In this document: one piece after another, positions 42,120 through 53,933 of the stretch
Numbering within the stretch: the first letter of the stretch is position 1
Layout: every line of letters starts with the position of its first letter
Assembly: GCA_026122225.1 (NCBI GenBank)
Contig: JANEZZ010002064.1
Span: forward strand, 496,001-560,000
Length of the DNA: 64,000 nucleotides
DNA from: Heloderma charlesbogerti
Lineage: Eukaryota; Chordata; Lepidosauria; Squamata; Helodermatidae
Reading direction: 5' to 3'
Program-made: the position numbers and the translations under genes
Notes under the pieces: generated by a model
Database searches by the model: none
Seen by the model: the letters and a program-made list of their open reading frames with translations, nothing else
What the model was told of the DNA's origin: nothing

Positions 42120-42600
42120 AACTGCTTTATTTTATTTATTTATTTATTTATTCATTTCATTTCTATACCGCCCATTAGCCGAAGCTCTCTGGGCGGTTCA
42201 CAAAAATTAAAACCAAACAACACACAATAAAACAATTTAAAATATACAGAACATTAAAACCACAGTATAACAATACAACCACAATAAAACCTAGCAGCAG
42301 TGCAGGAGTTTAAAATACAGATTTAAAACAGCAAAGATAAAAATTTAGAAAGCTAAAATGCTAAAATGCCTGGGAAAATAAAAAGGTCTTCACCTGGCGC
42401 CGAAAGGAGTACAATGTAGGCTCCAGGCGAACCTCACTGGGGAGCTCATTCCAGAGCCGGGGTGCCACAACTGAAAAAGCCCTCCTCCTAGTAGCCACCC
42501 GCCTCACTTCCTTTGGCAGGGGCTCACGGAGAAGGGCCACTGATGATGATCTTAAGGTCCGGGCAGGCACATATTTATGAATATGTAGGCTCATTTATCC
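42120..42600 (-). mobile_element. L2-type LINE 3' fragment with intact C-terminus
   Basis: The minus frame (42594-42361) includes VATRRRAFSVVAPRLWNELP then SEVRLEPTLYSFRRQVKTFL and FSQAF. This is L2-type C-terminal sequence but of a different subfamily from 36657. The 3' end is tatagaaatgaaatgaataa followed by (ATTT)n at 42129-42152. Confidence 0.9.
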
Positions 42601-42924
42601 CACCTTTCAAGTTGTCAGGGAGCCCATTAAAGTTGACACTTGAAAAAACTACTTTGGAGGGATATTTATCTGTGGTTTTTTGTGCAGATTCAATTGATTA
42701 AAATCATTTGATGATTCAACTAAGATTTCTTCAGGTGTGTGATAACCCTACAATTAAGGGTGATAAATGGATGCATAACTATTTTTCTGCATGTACACAG
42801 AGTAAAGTATATGGAACTATGCATCCATTATTGGTGATGATTTGCACATGGTAGACATGCTCTTTTCTACATGGTAATTTGAGCTCTGCTGCCCAAAGGG
42901 CAGGACTAGATCTAATGGGCTTAA
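42601..42924. other. No identified feature
   Basis: Contains a short inverted pair, tggatgcataact and ctatgcatcca, around 42770-42830, but no named element. Confidence 0.35.
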
Positions 42925-43157
42925 GGGTGCTTCCAGATGGATGGCTGCTAGCACTACGAATTAGAAGGCATTGTGTAATTTTTCCATTCCCCCCTCCTTT
43001 CCTTAACAGCTTTTCTGCAATAATTTAAAAAAGATGGAAGAAGCAGTGGAGAAAACACAGGAGGGTTATGAGTGGAAGAGTATGACATCTGGACCCTTGG
43101 TAAAATTATGTGAATGAGGCAGGGTGATGGTACGACAAATGCCTTGTCTAGCAACCC
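42925..43157 (-). mobile_element. MITE, family D
   Basis: Starts GGGTGCTTCCAGATGG and ends GCCTTGTCTAGCAACCC. TAA precedes it; the right flank is ATG, so the duplication is not intact. Collinear in reverse with 43978-44213. Confidence 0.65.
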
Positions 43158-43164
43158 ATGTTAT

Positions 43165-43606
43165 AGGAGGGTAGTTTTCGGTTGAATGTTAGGAGAAACA
43201 TCTTGACGGTAAGAGCAGTTCAACAATGAAGCCGCTTACCTAGAGGGGTGGTGGGCTCTTACTCATTGGAGGTCCTCAGGCAGATGTTGGACAGCCAACT
43301 GTTGGGAGATGCTCTAGCTCTGCATTTCCTGCACTGAGCAGGCAGTTGGGCTAGAGGACTTACAAGGCACCCTACAACTCAATGGGCAGTATCCAGTTGG
43401 ACAAGAGTGCTAATGTGAATTATGTTGCGCTAGCATAAGGGATCTCTAGCGCAATTCCAATAGCATTAGCTGGCGCTCTGGGTTTTCTAGGGAATCCCAT
43501 CACACCACCCAACGCTATTGGCGTTGCATTAGAGGTCCCTTATGCTAGCGCAACATAATTTACATTAGCGCTTGTGACCAATTGGATACTGCCCTATGAT
43601 TCTAAG
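43165..43606 (+). mobile_element. CR1 3' end, split by a palindromic element
   Basis: 43165-43383 reads from gggtagttttcggttgaatg through acatcttgacggtaagagca to gcaggcagttgggctagagg, the CR1 C-terminal and 3' region. The terminal tatgattct resumes at 43596 after a 212-base insertion. The protein frame is broken. Confidence 0.7.
43384..43595. mobile_element. Palindromic MITE, family G, inside the CR1 tail
   Basis: Left arm GGGCAGTATCCAGTTGG continues through gcataagggatctctagcgc; the right arm mirrors it and ends CCAATTGGATACTGCCC. Arms are about 70 bases with few differences. Flanks are AAT and TAT, compatible with a decayed 3-bp duplication. Confidence 0.85.
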
Positions 43607-43977
43607 ACAATGCGTAGAGTTGCATTATCAGAAGCCATCACAAAATGTGAAATATTTTCCGTGTGGAAACTGCGCCTGAACACAAAGAAGTGATGTATGA
43701 CTTTCTTTTGGCGGTCTGGACATGGTTCTATATATCAGGATTAAGCTGCTAATGGAATAATTGTAAGAAGCAAACGTATTGTATTGTTTTGCATTTTAAT
43801 AGGTATTTTATTTATAAATTATATTGGATGGTTATTTTGAGTGTTATTAACTCACCCTAAGCCCTCAGGACAGGGTGGTCTAGAACTGTTAATTCATTAA
43901 TAAGTTAAACTTAATATGTGGGAGGGCAAACCCTTTTTGGTCTACTGTGGGTGATGGGAAATATTTAAAGTAACAAA
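43607..43977. other. No identified feature
   Basis: AT-rich unassigned sequence. Confidence 0.3.
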
Positions 43978-44213
43978 GGGTGCTTCCAGACAAGGCTTTT
44001 ATCATGCAATTGCTCTGCCTCTCAGAATGTTATGTGTCCAGATGATGACGTCTTCCACTTGTAACCTGTATTTTCCCACCACTTCTCCCATCTTCTTTAC
44101 ACACACACACACACACACACTCACTTACTCACTCACACACACTGTTAAGGAGGAAAAGATTGAATAGCTGCACAATGCCTTTTGACTGGTAGCGCTAGAA
44201 GCTGGAAGCACCG
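43978..44213 (+). mobile_element. MITE, family D, with AAA flanks
   Basis: Starts GGGTGCTTCCAGACAAGGC and ends GAAGCTGGAAGCACC. AAA lies on both sides. An (AC)n run at 44100-44120 sits within it. Confidence 0.7.
44100..44120. repeat. (AC)n microsatellite
   Basis: Dinucleotide run inside the family D element, followed by CTCACTTACTCACTCAC. Confidence 0.9.
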
Positions 44214-44324
44214 AAAGTTACATGTGTATTGCATACTTTAGCTAATCTACTGTGCTTCACTGGCATGACAAGGCACTCTTGAACTGAATCTGCGTGTTAC
44301 TTTTAAGCACATGTGTTTGTTATT

Positions 44325-44415
44325 AAGGCTGCAATCCTATACTCACTTACCTGTGGGTAAGTCCTGTTGAACTCATTTGGGCTTATTTCTGAGTAGACAT
44401 GTGTAGGAATGCACT
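44325..44415. mobile_element. Family F palindromic element
   Basis: aggctgcaatcctatactca on the left and gtagacatgtgtaggaatgc on the right with aactcatttgggctt in the centre. Confidence 0.65.
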
Positions 44416-44984
44416 GTGAGGCTCACTGTTTCCACAGAAAGATATAAATACAAGGTTACATCCTTAGATTGGACCTTGAATATCATTTATTGTATGATGC
44501 CAGGAAACAGGGAGATAATACTGTTCAGGAAGCCGCCACAAACAAGCTTTCCCCTCAAAATGTCATGCAGCTTTCCTAGTAATTCCAAAATGTGTGGAAC
44601 AGTTATTCAGAGAGTCCAAAACATCAATTCCAAATTACAGTAGCACATGCTGTAGATTTAATGCCAAGGGCACAGAGGAAAAAGGGGATCATGTTCAGAC
44701 ACTGGTGGCCCTTAACAAATTCTATGAGCTGATTTTGTTCCTGGGCCTATCTCACTTTGCCTATCTCACTTCTATTTTGGGGAGTGGAGCATTTTATATC
44801 AAACAGAGCAGGCTTTCCCAAGCTTCCCAGCTAGCAAGGAACACAGCCTTGCTTCTTCCTGTCTTGTCATTTTTTCAAAGGTTTTTTGTTTTGAATCCTG
44901 AAGGTAACTGGAAACTTTGGCAATGCAACCCTTTTATTAATATTATATATAACATAAAGTATGTTTGGCAAACTTCTCTCTTAC
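44416..44984. other. No identified feature
   Basis: A 167-codon plus frame (44594-45097) runs from here into the family M repeat. It has no recognised domain and its end is repeat-derived. Confidence 0.4.
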
Positions 44985-45345
44985 CTGGGGTGGTCATGTG
45001 CCCTCTTTCACAAAGAACAGTCCTTTATTTGAAGGGCTGCCAGAGAACTGTCCTGTATTTTGAATGCTGGCCAGTCCAAGTCCACTTTAAATATTAAAAA
45101 AAAACCACCAGAAGGGAGAGCTGGGCTTAGAACTTGCCCCATCAACTATTAGTACCTAGACAGCAGACTGAGCAGTCACCTGATCACAGTCTCCTGCACT
45201 ATGATGAGATGTATTATATTTCTATTTAAATTATTATTATTATTATTTCTAAATTTGCAGCTAGATTAGCATATGCCAATTTTATGCAAATTGGTGCCAT
45301 CCTTTGTCCTCTTTTTGGGGGTGTGCATTTTGGTGGCCACCCTGC
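44985..45345 (+). mobile_element. Family M repeat, longest copy
   Basis: ggtggtcatgtgccctcttt, gaagggctgccagagaactg, catatgccaattttatgcaa and ttgtcctctttttgggggtg are the landmarks. Other copies are 26602-27140, 34926-35086, 58938-59015 (minus) and 59500-59760. The family is unknown to me and non-coding. Confidence 0.6.
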
Positions 45346-45414
45346 TCCACCAGTGGGGTTCAACATCCCTTACCAATGGGAAGGAAGCACTTTCTCAGTC
45401 ATCTGTTTGCATTG

Positions 45415-45645
45415 GGTAGAGGCTCATAGCTCAGTGGAAGAGCACTTGCCTGAATGCAGAGGGACACAGGTTCAATTCCTGGTATCTCCACCATAAAGAA
45501 GGATCGCATGTGGCAGGGCTGGGAAATGGCCCCTGTCAGCCAGAGACTCTCGAGAGCTGGTGCCAGTCTTAAGGAGACAATGGTGGGCTTGATGGACCAA
45601 TGATCTGAAATATTATAAGGCAGCTTCCTTTTAGTTCTCTGTTGG
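45415..45645 (+). mobile_element. tRNA-derived SINE, full head and tail
   Basis: Head: gctcatagctcagtggaaga (A-box region) and caggttcaattcctgg (B-box region), a tRNA-like RNA polymerase III promoter. Body: ggccagagactctcgagag-like segment. End: tgatggaccaatgatctgaa then ataaggcagcttcctt. Sister copy with a head at 60310-60510. Confidence 0.85.
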
Positions 45646-46364
45646 TACTGCCAAGACAGGGTCACAGCTCCAAGTAATCACTAATTTCTAAATCACTTTC
45701 ATTCCGACTCACATTATACTCCACGTTTGTATTGGGCACTAATACATCATTCTCACATCGGGGTTTCCCAAAGTGAAATTTAATCCCCATTCCTTGAAGT
45801 TCTCAAGCAGAATAGATAGCCATTGGAATGGCTACTAAACACATTAGGAATGGTGCCATATTCACAACATAGGCCAAAGGCATTCCTGGTAAATGCCTTC
45901 TGATTTGAATGGAGTTACGTCATGGCTGGGGATGGGTAACCAGTAGACCAAACTCCAGTTCTAGCCTTCCTGACCACATTCTAAAGGCTGCCAGATCTAG
46001 TGTAGAGACCCCCAACAGCCTTGCGGGCAAGGCCAATGCACAACATTCCACTTGCACCTGCCACCACCTCTCCATGTTATCGTAGCTCCTGAGCAAGAGG
46101 AACCACAAGAGTGGCAGGTTAACTTTCCATCTGGGAAGAGGCAACACACCAGATGCTCCTGATCAAGTTCAGCCTGATTTCTCCATTGCCAAAGCATGTA
46201 GCATGGAAGTACAGTGCAGTGTGCAGGAGAATGATCCTTAGGTTGTCAAAAGTGTACAGTAGAAGCCCAGGTTCTAAATTAAGAAACTTTATTATTAGGG
46301 AAAGAGATAAGGGAGTAAACAGGCAGGTTGCATTAGAAAGAAACAAAGCAGTTTACTCTCTAAG
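45646..46364. other. No identified feature
   Basis: 45895-46165 resembles an old repeat (ggatgggtaaccagtagacc) but I cannot name it. No exon supported. Confidence 0.35.
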
Positions 46365-46483
46365 GGCACAACCCTATGCATGTCTAGACAGAAAGGAAGT
46401 CCTAAAACTCCCAGCATTCCCCAGCCAACATTCTCCAATTGTAGGACATTTTTCTGTCTAAAAACATGCATAGGATTGTGCCC
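46365..46483. mobile_element. Palindromic MITE, family H, complete copy
   Basis: 119 bases from GGGCACAACCCTATGCATG to CATGCATAGGATTGTGCCC. The arms mirror each other through the tagacagaaa and tttctgtcta words. Flanks are TAA and TGA, compatible with a 3-bp TWA-like duplication. Confidence 0.8.
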
Positions 46484-47967
46484 TGAGTAACCTAGGCTGG
46501 ACTGTCTTAAAGAGTAATCTCAAAGTTACTTGTGAGGTGTAAGGATCACCATGACATGGAGTGGATAATGAATTTTCAGGGACTGAAAATCCCATTTTTT
46601 CATCCTGTGAACTCTCAGAAAAGCAGTGACAGGGGGAGGAGAATCTTCCATCAGGTATAGCAACGTGGACTTGGGTCCACCTTAAGAGGCAGCGTTTTGA
46701 TACTTGGCACATGGCACATCCAACACATAGGCAAATGAGCACCTCGGGATCTGGGCCATGGACACCATTCAACAACCGAGGAAGGTGGAAGTAAAAAGGT
46801 GATTGCTGGGGAAATTTCCAATCTACCCCTGGTAGACATGAACCACCAGGAGGTAATTTTGGGCTATGTTCATGGAGGATACTTGAAATGGGACAGGTAA
46901 GAAGCTACGTCATTGTGCCAGGTGCATTTGGATTTTTAAAGAGACAAGTATTTCATTCTCAGGCCTTTCTCCACATCCAGCTATAATGCCAAGGCAGAAA
47001 TATATAGGAAGCCTTCCCAGCTCCAGATTCCACTGTTACTGCTGAAATCTAGTTAGCTGCCACTGTAATATGGTGTGGCATCTTCCTCCTACTGTCATGA
47101 GCTGTATTTGCACATGCTTGCTCTCTGAGCAGTCTGCTGCTGTAAACATTGGGCTGATAGCAAAGACCTTTGGATTCTTTCCCCAGCCACCAAACTGTGT
47201 GAGAAACAGCAAATCATTTTGACTCTATAAAGTTATGGACTCACCCCTATAACCCATGGGATGCCAGGCTGGGCTGGGCTGTCTAAATTATATGTAGCTC
47301 TGTTTTGAAATCACAAAGTATTGTGGGAATGTAGAGTTTCTGCCAGCAGTACCAATAACTCTTTGAAATCCCTTTCACCTTGACTTTTCTTTTTCTTTTT
47401 TTTCCAGTGTCCAAAAATACCTCAAGAGAGTTGCTAAATTTACCCACCTCTTCTCTTTTCTCCGGGATCATTAGATTAATTTTCCAAGGCGGGGCCCATG
47501 TACATACCAATTTGTATTCCGGATCAGGGAGCCAAACAGCTGAGTTAAATGATACACAGTAAGCATGAGGGATACTCAATCCCTCTGTGTTTATGTCCCA
47601 CTTGGGGATGCTTTCATGAGACAGCAGGTGAAGCTCACATGTGTGGAGCACAGCCTTGTAAAATAACAGTCCTTCAGTCAGCTGGAAACCATCTTTTAAA
47701 TCAAAGGCACAATGCTGACCATAAAAAAAATATGGTAAGAGACAGTTTGCTGCCACAGCTTTGTAGGTAGGGTAGCTACTTCTCAGGAGCAAAAGGGAGT
47801 ACAGCAATTTGTGTAACGTTTGCATATGTTGATTTATATGCAAATTTAGAAATAGCTATTATAATTTAAATAGAAATACAGTACATTTCACCATCATGTG
47901 GAAGACTGTGATCAGGTGACCTCTGTGCCTGCCTGTTGAGGTGCTGCCTGTTGATGGGCAACAGTTC

Positions 47968-47968
<1 letters not shown>
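46484..47968. other. Unassigned; carries an unexplained 186-codon open frame
   Basis: The minus frame 47843-47283 is open for 186 codons and does not coincide with any repeat I recognise. I see no domain, signal peptide or conserved motif beyond a lysine-rich segment (GKKRKRKVKVKG). It may be chance, a decayed repeat, or an unrecognised exon. Confidence 0.3.
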
Positions 47969-47998
<30 letters not shown>

Positions 47999-48346
47999 TG
48001 TAAAACATTTGTATCCCACCCTGTATCATTAAGATCTCAGGGCGGTGTACAGATAAAATAAATTTAAACAGTATAAAACAATAAATAATTTAAACAGCTA
48101 AAAACATATTAAACCATTAAATAAGCTAATAACAATTAAAATCTAAAACAATGAAACAGTTAAAAAGTGACCTACTTTAGGGAATGCATTTAGCCCTCAA
48201 AGGCTTTGGTAAAAAGCCATGTTTTTACTTGGTGACGAAATGAAACCAATGTACATGTCAATCGAGCCTCCAAGGGGAGGGCTTTCCACAACCAGGGTGC
48301 CACAGCAGAGAAAGCCCTCTCCCACGTCACACCATAGTGTATGTCT
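47969..48346 (-). mobile_element. L2-type LINE, 3' part of a split copy
   Basis: On the minus strand it continues the reading interrupted at 54373: gagagggctttctctgctgt gives the AFS(A/V)V-type motif, then the 3' untranslated region and the terminal ccgccctgagatcttaatga. The tail is (AAAT)n at 47969-48000. The right edge is the 17-bp duplication. Confidence 0.9.
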
Positions 48347-48663
48347 TTGTTTGTTTATTATTTGTCCATAGCACAAAGACCTTTATAAATATAAGTTACA
48401 ATACAGTTATATATAACATAAGGCCAAAGCGAAAGCATAAAGTAATGAATACCTAAAAACAGAATCTAGGGGGCTATACAAAAAATAGAAATAGAAAATA
48501 AGAAAGTTTTTTTTTTTTAAATGCTAAGATCGGGCCACAGTAAAACAAAATAACCATACAAACATTTAAAAAGTTCATTAAAAACTGATGCCGAGAATAA
48601 AAACAGTTTATATAACGAAAATATACCAAACAAACAAACTGGCCAAGCTCATACTGGTTTATG

Positions 48664-49430
48664 TTATAATAAATGATCTCCCTGGCAATTCATAGCAAAT
48701 GTCATTAAAAAGTTACGGCGGATTTTTTGAGCTGCTACTGCAAAAGATGCAACCCTCATTGTAATACATTTGTTATAGTCTGCCAATAGATCACAGATAA
48801 TTTTCACAGGAGATCTGCCAGCTCTACTTTTCAGGAGGAGACCCTCCAAAAGATGGGTCCTGGGTTCCTCATACAAGGGGCAATGCAGAAGATAATGTAC
48901 TATATCCTCAACTTCTCCAGACCCACAAATACAGGTCCGCTGAGCCAGAGGAATCCCATTGTACTTCCCGTCCAAGTAAGCAGTTGGCATGGTTTGAAAA
49001 TGAAGGGCTGTAAAAGTCTTCCTGAGGGCCACAAAAGTTAAATCCTGGAAATACTGTTGTAAATATTGTCCTCTTCTGGAAAAGAACAAAACCATGGTGA
49101 GAAGGCCTGGCGTTGGCTAGCCAGAATAGTTTCATGGCAATCTGCTTTGAAGATTCTGTCTCTGATACTCCGCTTATCCAAGATAGTTAGGGAATTGCGG
49201 GGATCCTCAAAATAGGCCTGAGACAGCACTAGCCAATGCTGGGCCCAACCACCCTTATCAATTTGCTCAAGCAAACTTTGTTTTGCCAGGTTTCCATCAG
49301 TGGAGCTCAGTAGTATTTTGGCATAAAGGATGAGAGCTTTGTCTATTCTTGCTTTGATAGACATAATTCCAGCTTCCAATCTTAGCAGGGAAGAAGGGAG
49401 CCCCAGTGGAAGTGCCAGCAGGTCTCTCAA
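48664..49430 (-). pseudogene. LINE ORF2: C-terminal region with Cys/His motif
   Basis: Frames 49430-49038 and 49095-48664 overlap by a frame change near 49070. The second has RTCICGSGEVEDIVHYLLHC, a CxC plus HxxxxHC pattern that may bind zinc, as seen in several APE-type LINE C-termini. The stop is at 48664, leaving about 315 bases of 3' untranslated sequence. Confidence 0.75.
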
Positions 49431-49584
49431 AAATTTATTTTGAATGGTCTCAACTGCTGGGGCATGACCCTGACCCTATACCTCTACACCATACAGAAGG
49501 TAGGGAAGCACTTCAGCTAGATATAATTCCAAAGTTGGGCCCACCAGAGAACCACCGTTGCGCCACCCGAAAGATAGGGTTGCT

Positions 49585-50831
49585 TTAGCAGTCCTCCAGG
49601 CGGCAAGCTTTGTGCGGTTTCCAACTGCCATTTGAGGAGAATTGTACCCCCAAATATTTGAAGCTAGGACATTGGTCGATTATGTGCTCATCCAGGCACC
49701 ATTTATGTAGTCCTTTCCTTTTAGAAAAAAACATAACCTTGGTTTTGGAATAATTTATAACCAACTTCTCCTGTCTGCAGACCAAACTAAGTTTATTTAA
49801 AAGTCTCCTTAGACTGACTAGAGTGGTTGAGAGAAGGGCCATATCATTTGCATAAAGTAACATTTGTACCTTTCGGGGTCCCAAAGATGGAGGGAAGTGA
49901 TCCAGGGAACTTAAATCTGCCAGTAAACTGTTCACATAAAAATTGAACAAAAGCGGGGGCCAGTATGCAGCCCTGTCTGACACCTCTTCTGGTGTTTACT
50001 TTTCCGGAGAGCGCCCCTGACAGACCAGTATGAACTTTCAAATCTGTATGAGAGTGGATTTTCTGCACCCAAAACAGCAACCGCTTATCAATATTTGTAT
50101 ATGACAATTTTTCCCATAAACAATTTCTATCTATTAGATCAAATGCAGAAGTAAAGTCCGCAAAGGCTACATACAGTCTGCCTCCAGGCCTATTCAGACT
50201 TTTACAAATCAGATGGGACAGTACAAAACATTGGTCAATTGTGCTCCTCCCCTGCCGAAAACCCGCTTGTTCATCGGCAAAAATGTTGTTTTCTTCTGCC
50301 CACGCTTCCAATTTATTCAACAGGAATCTTCCATACACTTTAGAAACGATGTCCAAAAGGCTATTGTTGTTGTTGTTGTAGGGTCTGATCTTTCGCCTTT
50401 TTTATACAGCGGAACTATAATGTTGGCCCCCCACCCGGCAGGAATCATTCCAGTTATACGTGAAAACAACTTCGCCAGCACTGGGGCCCACCAGGCAAGA
50501 TTGCATTTAAATAATTCTGGGGGGGCATATCTTCCCCAGGTGCTTTGCCGGATACCAGGTTATGGAGTAAATGTTTGATCTCCGAGACTGAGACCAGTGG
50601 CCAGTCAGGAATATCCATATAAGCAGGATTAACCTCCATAGGGGCGGGTCCCTGGAAAATGTTTTCAAAATGTTGTTGCCATAATGAACCAGGGATCTGA
50701 GATTCTAATTTGAGCATGGAAAAGTGTAGCTCTGAATTGATCAAATTCCAAAATTTGACATTATCTTTTTGTCTCACCACCAATCCCAGCTCCATCCACC
50801 TCTGTCTAATAGATTCCGCCTTCTTTTTCAT
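49585..50831 (-). pseudogene. LINE ORF2: reverse transcriptase (inactive)
   Basis: Successive pieces read LHNLVSGKAPGEDMPPQNY, then ADEQAGFRQGRSTIDQC, YVAFADFTSAFD (catalytic aspartate), RRGVRQGCILAP, and LLYANDMALLS. The last is the YADD box with asparagine in place of the first aspartate, at about 49848-49846, so the polymerase would be inactive even if frames were intact. Frame breaks occur near 50450 and 49950. A SFKYLGVQFSSNG motif follows at about 49650. Confidence 0.9.
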
Positions 50832-51078
50832 TAGAAACTTTTAAGATGAACGGGTTGTAATTAAAGTCTTATAACACTCCTCTGATCTGAAGTGTTTAAA
50901 GCTATGGGTAATCCTTACTAATTCTTTTTTCATGTTCCTGCATTCCCTATCATACCAGCTGGTTCTACCTGGGTGGGGGCTTTCGTGGGACCAGATTGTA
51001 CCAGAAAAAGTTTTAGGTACTTGGCAATTTGCTGATAACCCTCCAAGACCTCCAAATTACCCACTAGAATTTGATTTC

Positions 51079-51945
51079 TCAATCACAATAAAGTCGGCTA
51101 TATAACAAGTCAGTTATCACTGAACTCGTGGACTCAGCCCATTTGAGCTGTCTATGGCTGGCAGTGACCATTTCAAATGAATAAGTGCTTTTTTCCTGAG
51201 TTGGCTTAACTGGCAATTGAATGACAAGCTTAATAGGAAGATGGTCGCTCTCTGGCTGATCTTGAACTGAGAAACCTTTTACATCTGGGATTAGATTCAG
51301 GGAAATCAAAAAATAATCTACTACACTGGCTCCCATAGAGGAAAGGAATGTGTAAGGCCCGGAAGATATATCTTTCAAACTACCATTCAAAATTAATAGG
51401 AAACACTTATAACACAGCATAATGAGGCTATGACCATTCCTGTTAAACTTCCTGTCTTGAGAATGCCTGTCCAGACAGAATAGGTCATCCAGGCAAAGAA
51501 CAAAATGTTTGAACAGCTCTGAATTTGTATGTCCTATCCAAGCATTTAGGTCACCTCCCAAAATAATGTGGGAGTTGTCAGACTGGCACTCGTAATTTCC
51601 CAGAGCAGATTCCAAGGATAACCACACATCTTGGGGTGATGGTGATGAGTTCTCTGGTGGAACATAAACATTAATGCAGAAAAGGGAGGTACCATTAGTG
51701 ATAACCTGTAACAGCAGGATGTTATTATGCAACTGGGGTTCTATCATTTGGCAGCTACCATCTAGTTCTACCGAAGCAAACACTGCCAACCCACCACAGC
51801 AGCGGCCCCTTTTATGACGTCTGACAGTGGCTTTAGAGAATGCCCTGTAATCCTGCAATTGTAGACAGGAAACGTCCTCCACCCAAGTTTCTTCTAAGAA
51901 GATTATCTGAAACTGTTGTAGGTATGTAATGACCTCTTTATCCAC
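51079..51945 (-). pseudogene. LINE ORF2: APE-type endonuclease
   Basis: A 288-codon frame with the order of the AP-endonuclease fold: LEETWVED (the metal-binding glutamate), ILGGDLNAWIG (the GDxN motif), SVVDYFLIS, and ESDHLPIKL (the SDH catalytic pair). The enzyme nicks the target DNA that primes reverse transcription. All main catalytic residues appear to be present in this piece. The upstream start is not clear, since reading begins before the methionine at 51945. The frame ends at 51079, before the reverse transcriptase. Confidence 0.9.
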
Positions 51946-52026
51946 TATCTGGCCATGCCATCCGGAAATATTTCAAGACAGAATCTTTAAATCTAAGTAT
52001 GTTTTTTCAACCTGTCTGCTGCTTAG

Positions 52027-53933
52027 TCAACAGTTTAAAGAGACTGGGGGGGATTGAGGGGTAGAGCAAATGTCCAAAGGAGAAGTTGCCCCTAAATAGG
52101 AGTGCACCAGTGGTGAAGTGGGAACACCCCTCTCATCTCTGACGAGGGAGAACAAAGAATCTTGCAGTAAAAGTAGACCCCTAATGGATAATTCCTGTGC
52201 CTTGGGTGGCAGAAGCTTAAACCATGCTAACAAAGCAGCTTCATCTGGGGGCAGCAGTTTTTCCAAGGCAGCTAATCCTTCATGCATATGCAACTTGAAC
52301 TGAGATTGAGCGTTCACCCTGTGACTTATCCCCTCTATTCTGATGGTAATTCAGTAATTCTTGAAGAGAGCACAAGTTAAACAGTAGCTCCTCCTGTTCA
52401 AGGGTAGTCAAACCCTGGAAGTGCTTCACCAGGTCTGCTTCTTCCTCTGTGAAGTAGACCTTAATTTCACCTGCACCTATAGGTGTAGGGCAGTGCCTAA
52501 GATGCGAGCAATGCAATGCAGCCTGCTCCACAGGGTTGTTAGCTGACTGAGGAATTATATTTCTCACTAATTTATATAGTGCTGCATGCTGCCTATTTGG
52601 ACTCCTAGAGTTACCCACCCCAGTTTGGCTGCATTGTTTGAGGTAATCTCCGGAGGGTAATGTACTATGTTTTCCCTCCGAGGTTACTTGAGGGGCTTCC
52701 CCCTGAAGCCTAACTGGGACAGGTTTAGCAATATTCCTGAAGTATCTGGTAACCAATATCCCCTTCCTCTCCAACATTGGTCTGCTGTTTAGGATGTAAT
52801 TAACAGAGTGCATGTCTGCAAATGAGACCAAAATTCTGGAGGTTGAGAGGTATTCTACTTCTATTATATCCAGGGAAATAAGGTCCTTAAGACCAGAATG
52901 TCTCAGTGCCTGCAAAAATTCTTCTGTCTTATTTCTATGAGTTGAATAAGCCTTGTGCAGGACCAAATTTGAGAAGACTAGATGGCTTCTCATTAAATCA
53001 GACAGGATTGCAATCTATCAAATTGTGCGGGTCTTTGACATGTGATTGATTATGCCTGTTATAGATATGTAATGACTCCTGTTTGCTCCTGGCCAATGGG
53101 GTCTGTCTGTGTACTGGATTCCTGAGTAATTTTGAACTGTGGGCTGGGGGAGTTCATTTGTATTTTCTCCCTTTTGAGATGCTTGACCTGCCTCACTGGC
53201 TTGTCGTTCATTTCAGCATCCTGACTCTCATCTGGTACTGTTAATAGTGAGTGAAACTTTAACCCTTTTGCCTTCTTGTGAACATTTACTCTATATGATG
53301 ACAATTTGCCAGCCCCTACTCCCAATCTTTTGTTAAATGTACATTTAGTTTTCCTTAGGTTCCGCCTCTTGGGGAACCTATTACCAGGATTTTGACTGCT
53401 CTTTAAAACCCTGACTGAATTGTGTTTTGCTGCTTTAGGAACCAACCAGCCTGCCTTCTTGACAAGGGCACTCAGATGAGGCAGCAGGATGGCAATCTCC
53501 TGCAAATAGGAGGAGGATTTGTCCAAAGAGAGCTCTGAAATGCAACTTTCCTCCTCTGTGACTATAGTTGGTAGTTCCTTGTTCACCGTGGCAAAACCCT
53601 GGCCAAGAAAATCGACAAATGCTTCTAAGATTTAAAGCCTGTCGCCATCAACCTAATGTCCCGGATTTCCTGGAAAAATTTAATAATCACTTTGGAGGTC
53701 AGGAGACAGTGTTTAGAGAGGGTCTCCCAATCGTTGTCATGCAGGCAACTGGGCAGACTAAAGGAAAGTGCTCTCTTATCCTGCTCCAGATGAGAGACTG
53801 CAGCATCAACTGAGGCATCCAAGTCTGCTTTAACAGGGCAGTCTGCTGAGAGCAGGCTCTCTTCATGCGATTCACCCAAAACTTGTGCCATAAGATTGTC
53901 GATGTCTTCTGAGATTTTATCAGATATTGGCAT
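52027..53933 (-). pseudogene. LINE ORF1 (decayed)
   Basis: Three consecutive open pieces (53933-53625, 53586-53059 and 52993-52027) make up the ORF1 region. The first starts MPISDKISEDIDNLMAQVLG, a plausible N-terminus. The second is basic and rich in lysine (NPGNRFPKRRNLRKTKCTF), as expected of an RNA-binding protein. The third contains an RRM-like block (IEVEYLSTSRILVSFADM, then ILNSRPMLERKGILVTRYF). ORF1 products bind the element RNA. Frame breaks lie near 53610 and 53030. The last piece has a change of frame at about 52300. Confidence 0.7.

Noticed and set aside
44594..45097. 167-codon plus-strand frame
   Set aside because: Its end falls inside family M repeat sequence, and no domain is recognised.
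45415..45490. tRNA gene
   Set aside because: A- and B-box-like words are present, but the body and tail match a SINE and no intact cloverleaf or anticodon stem is evident.
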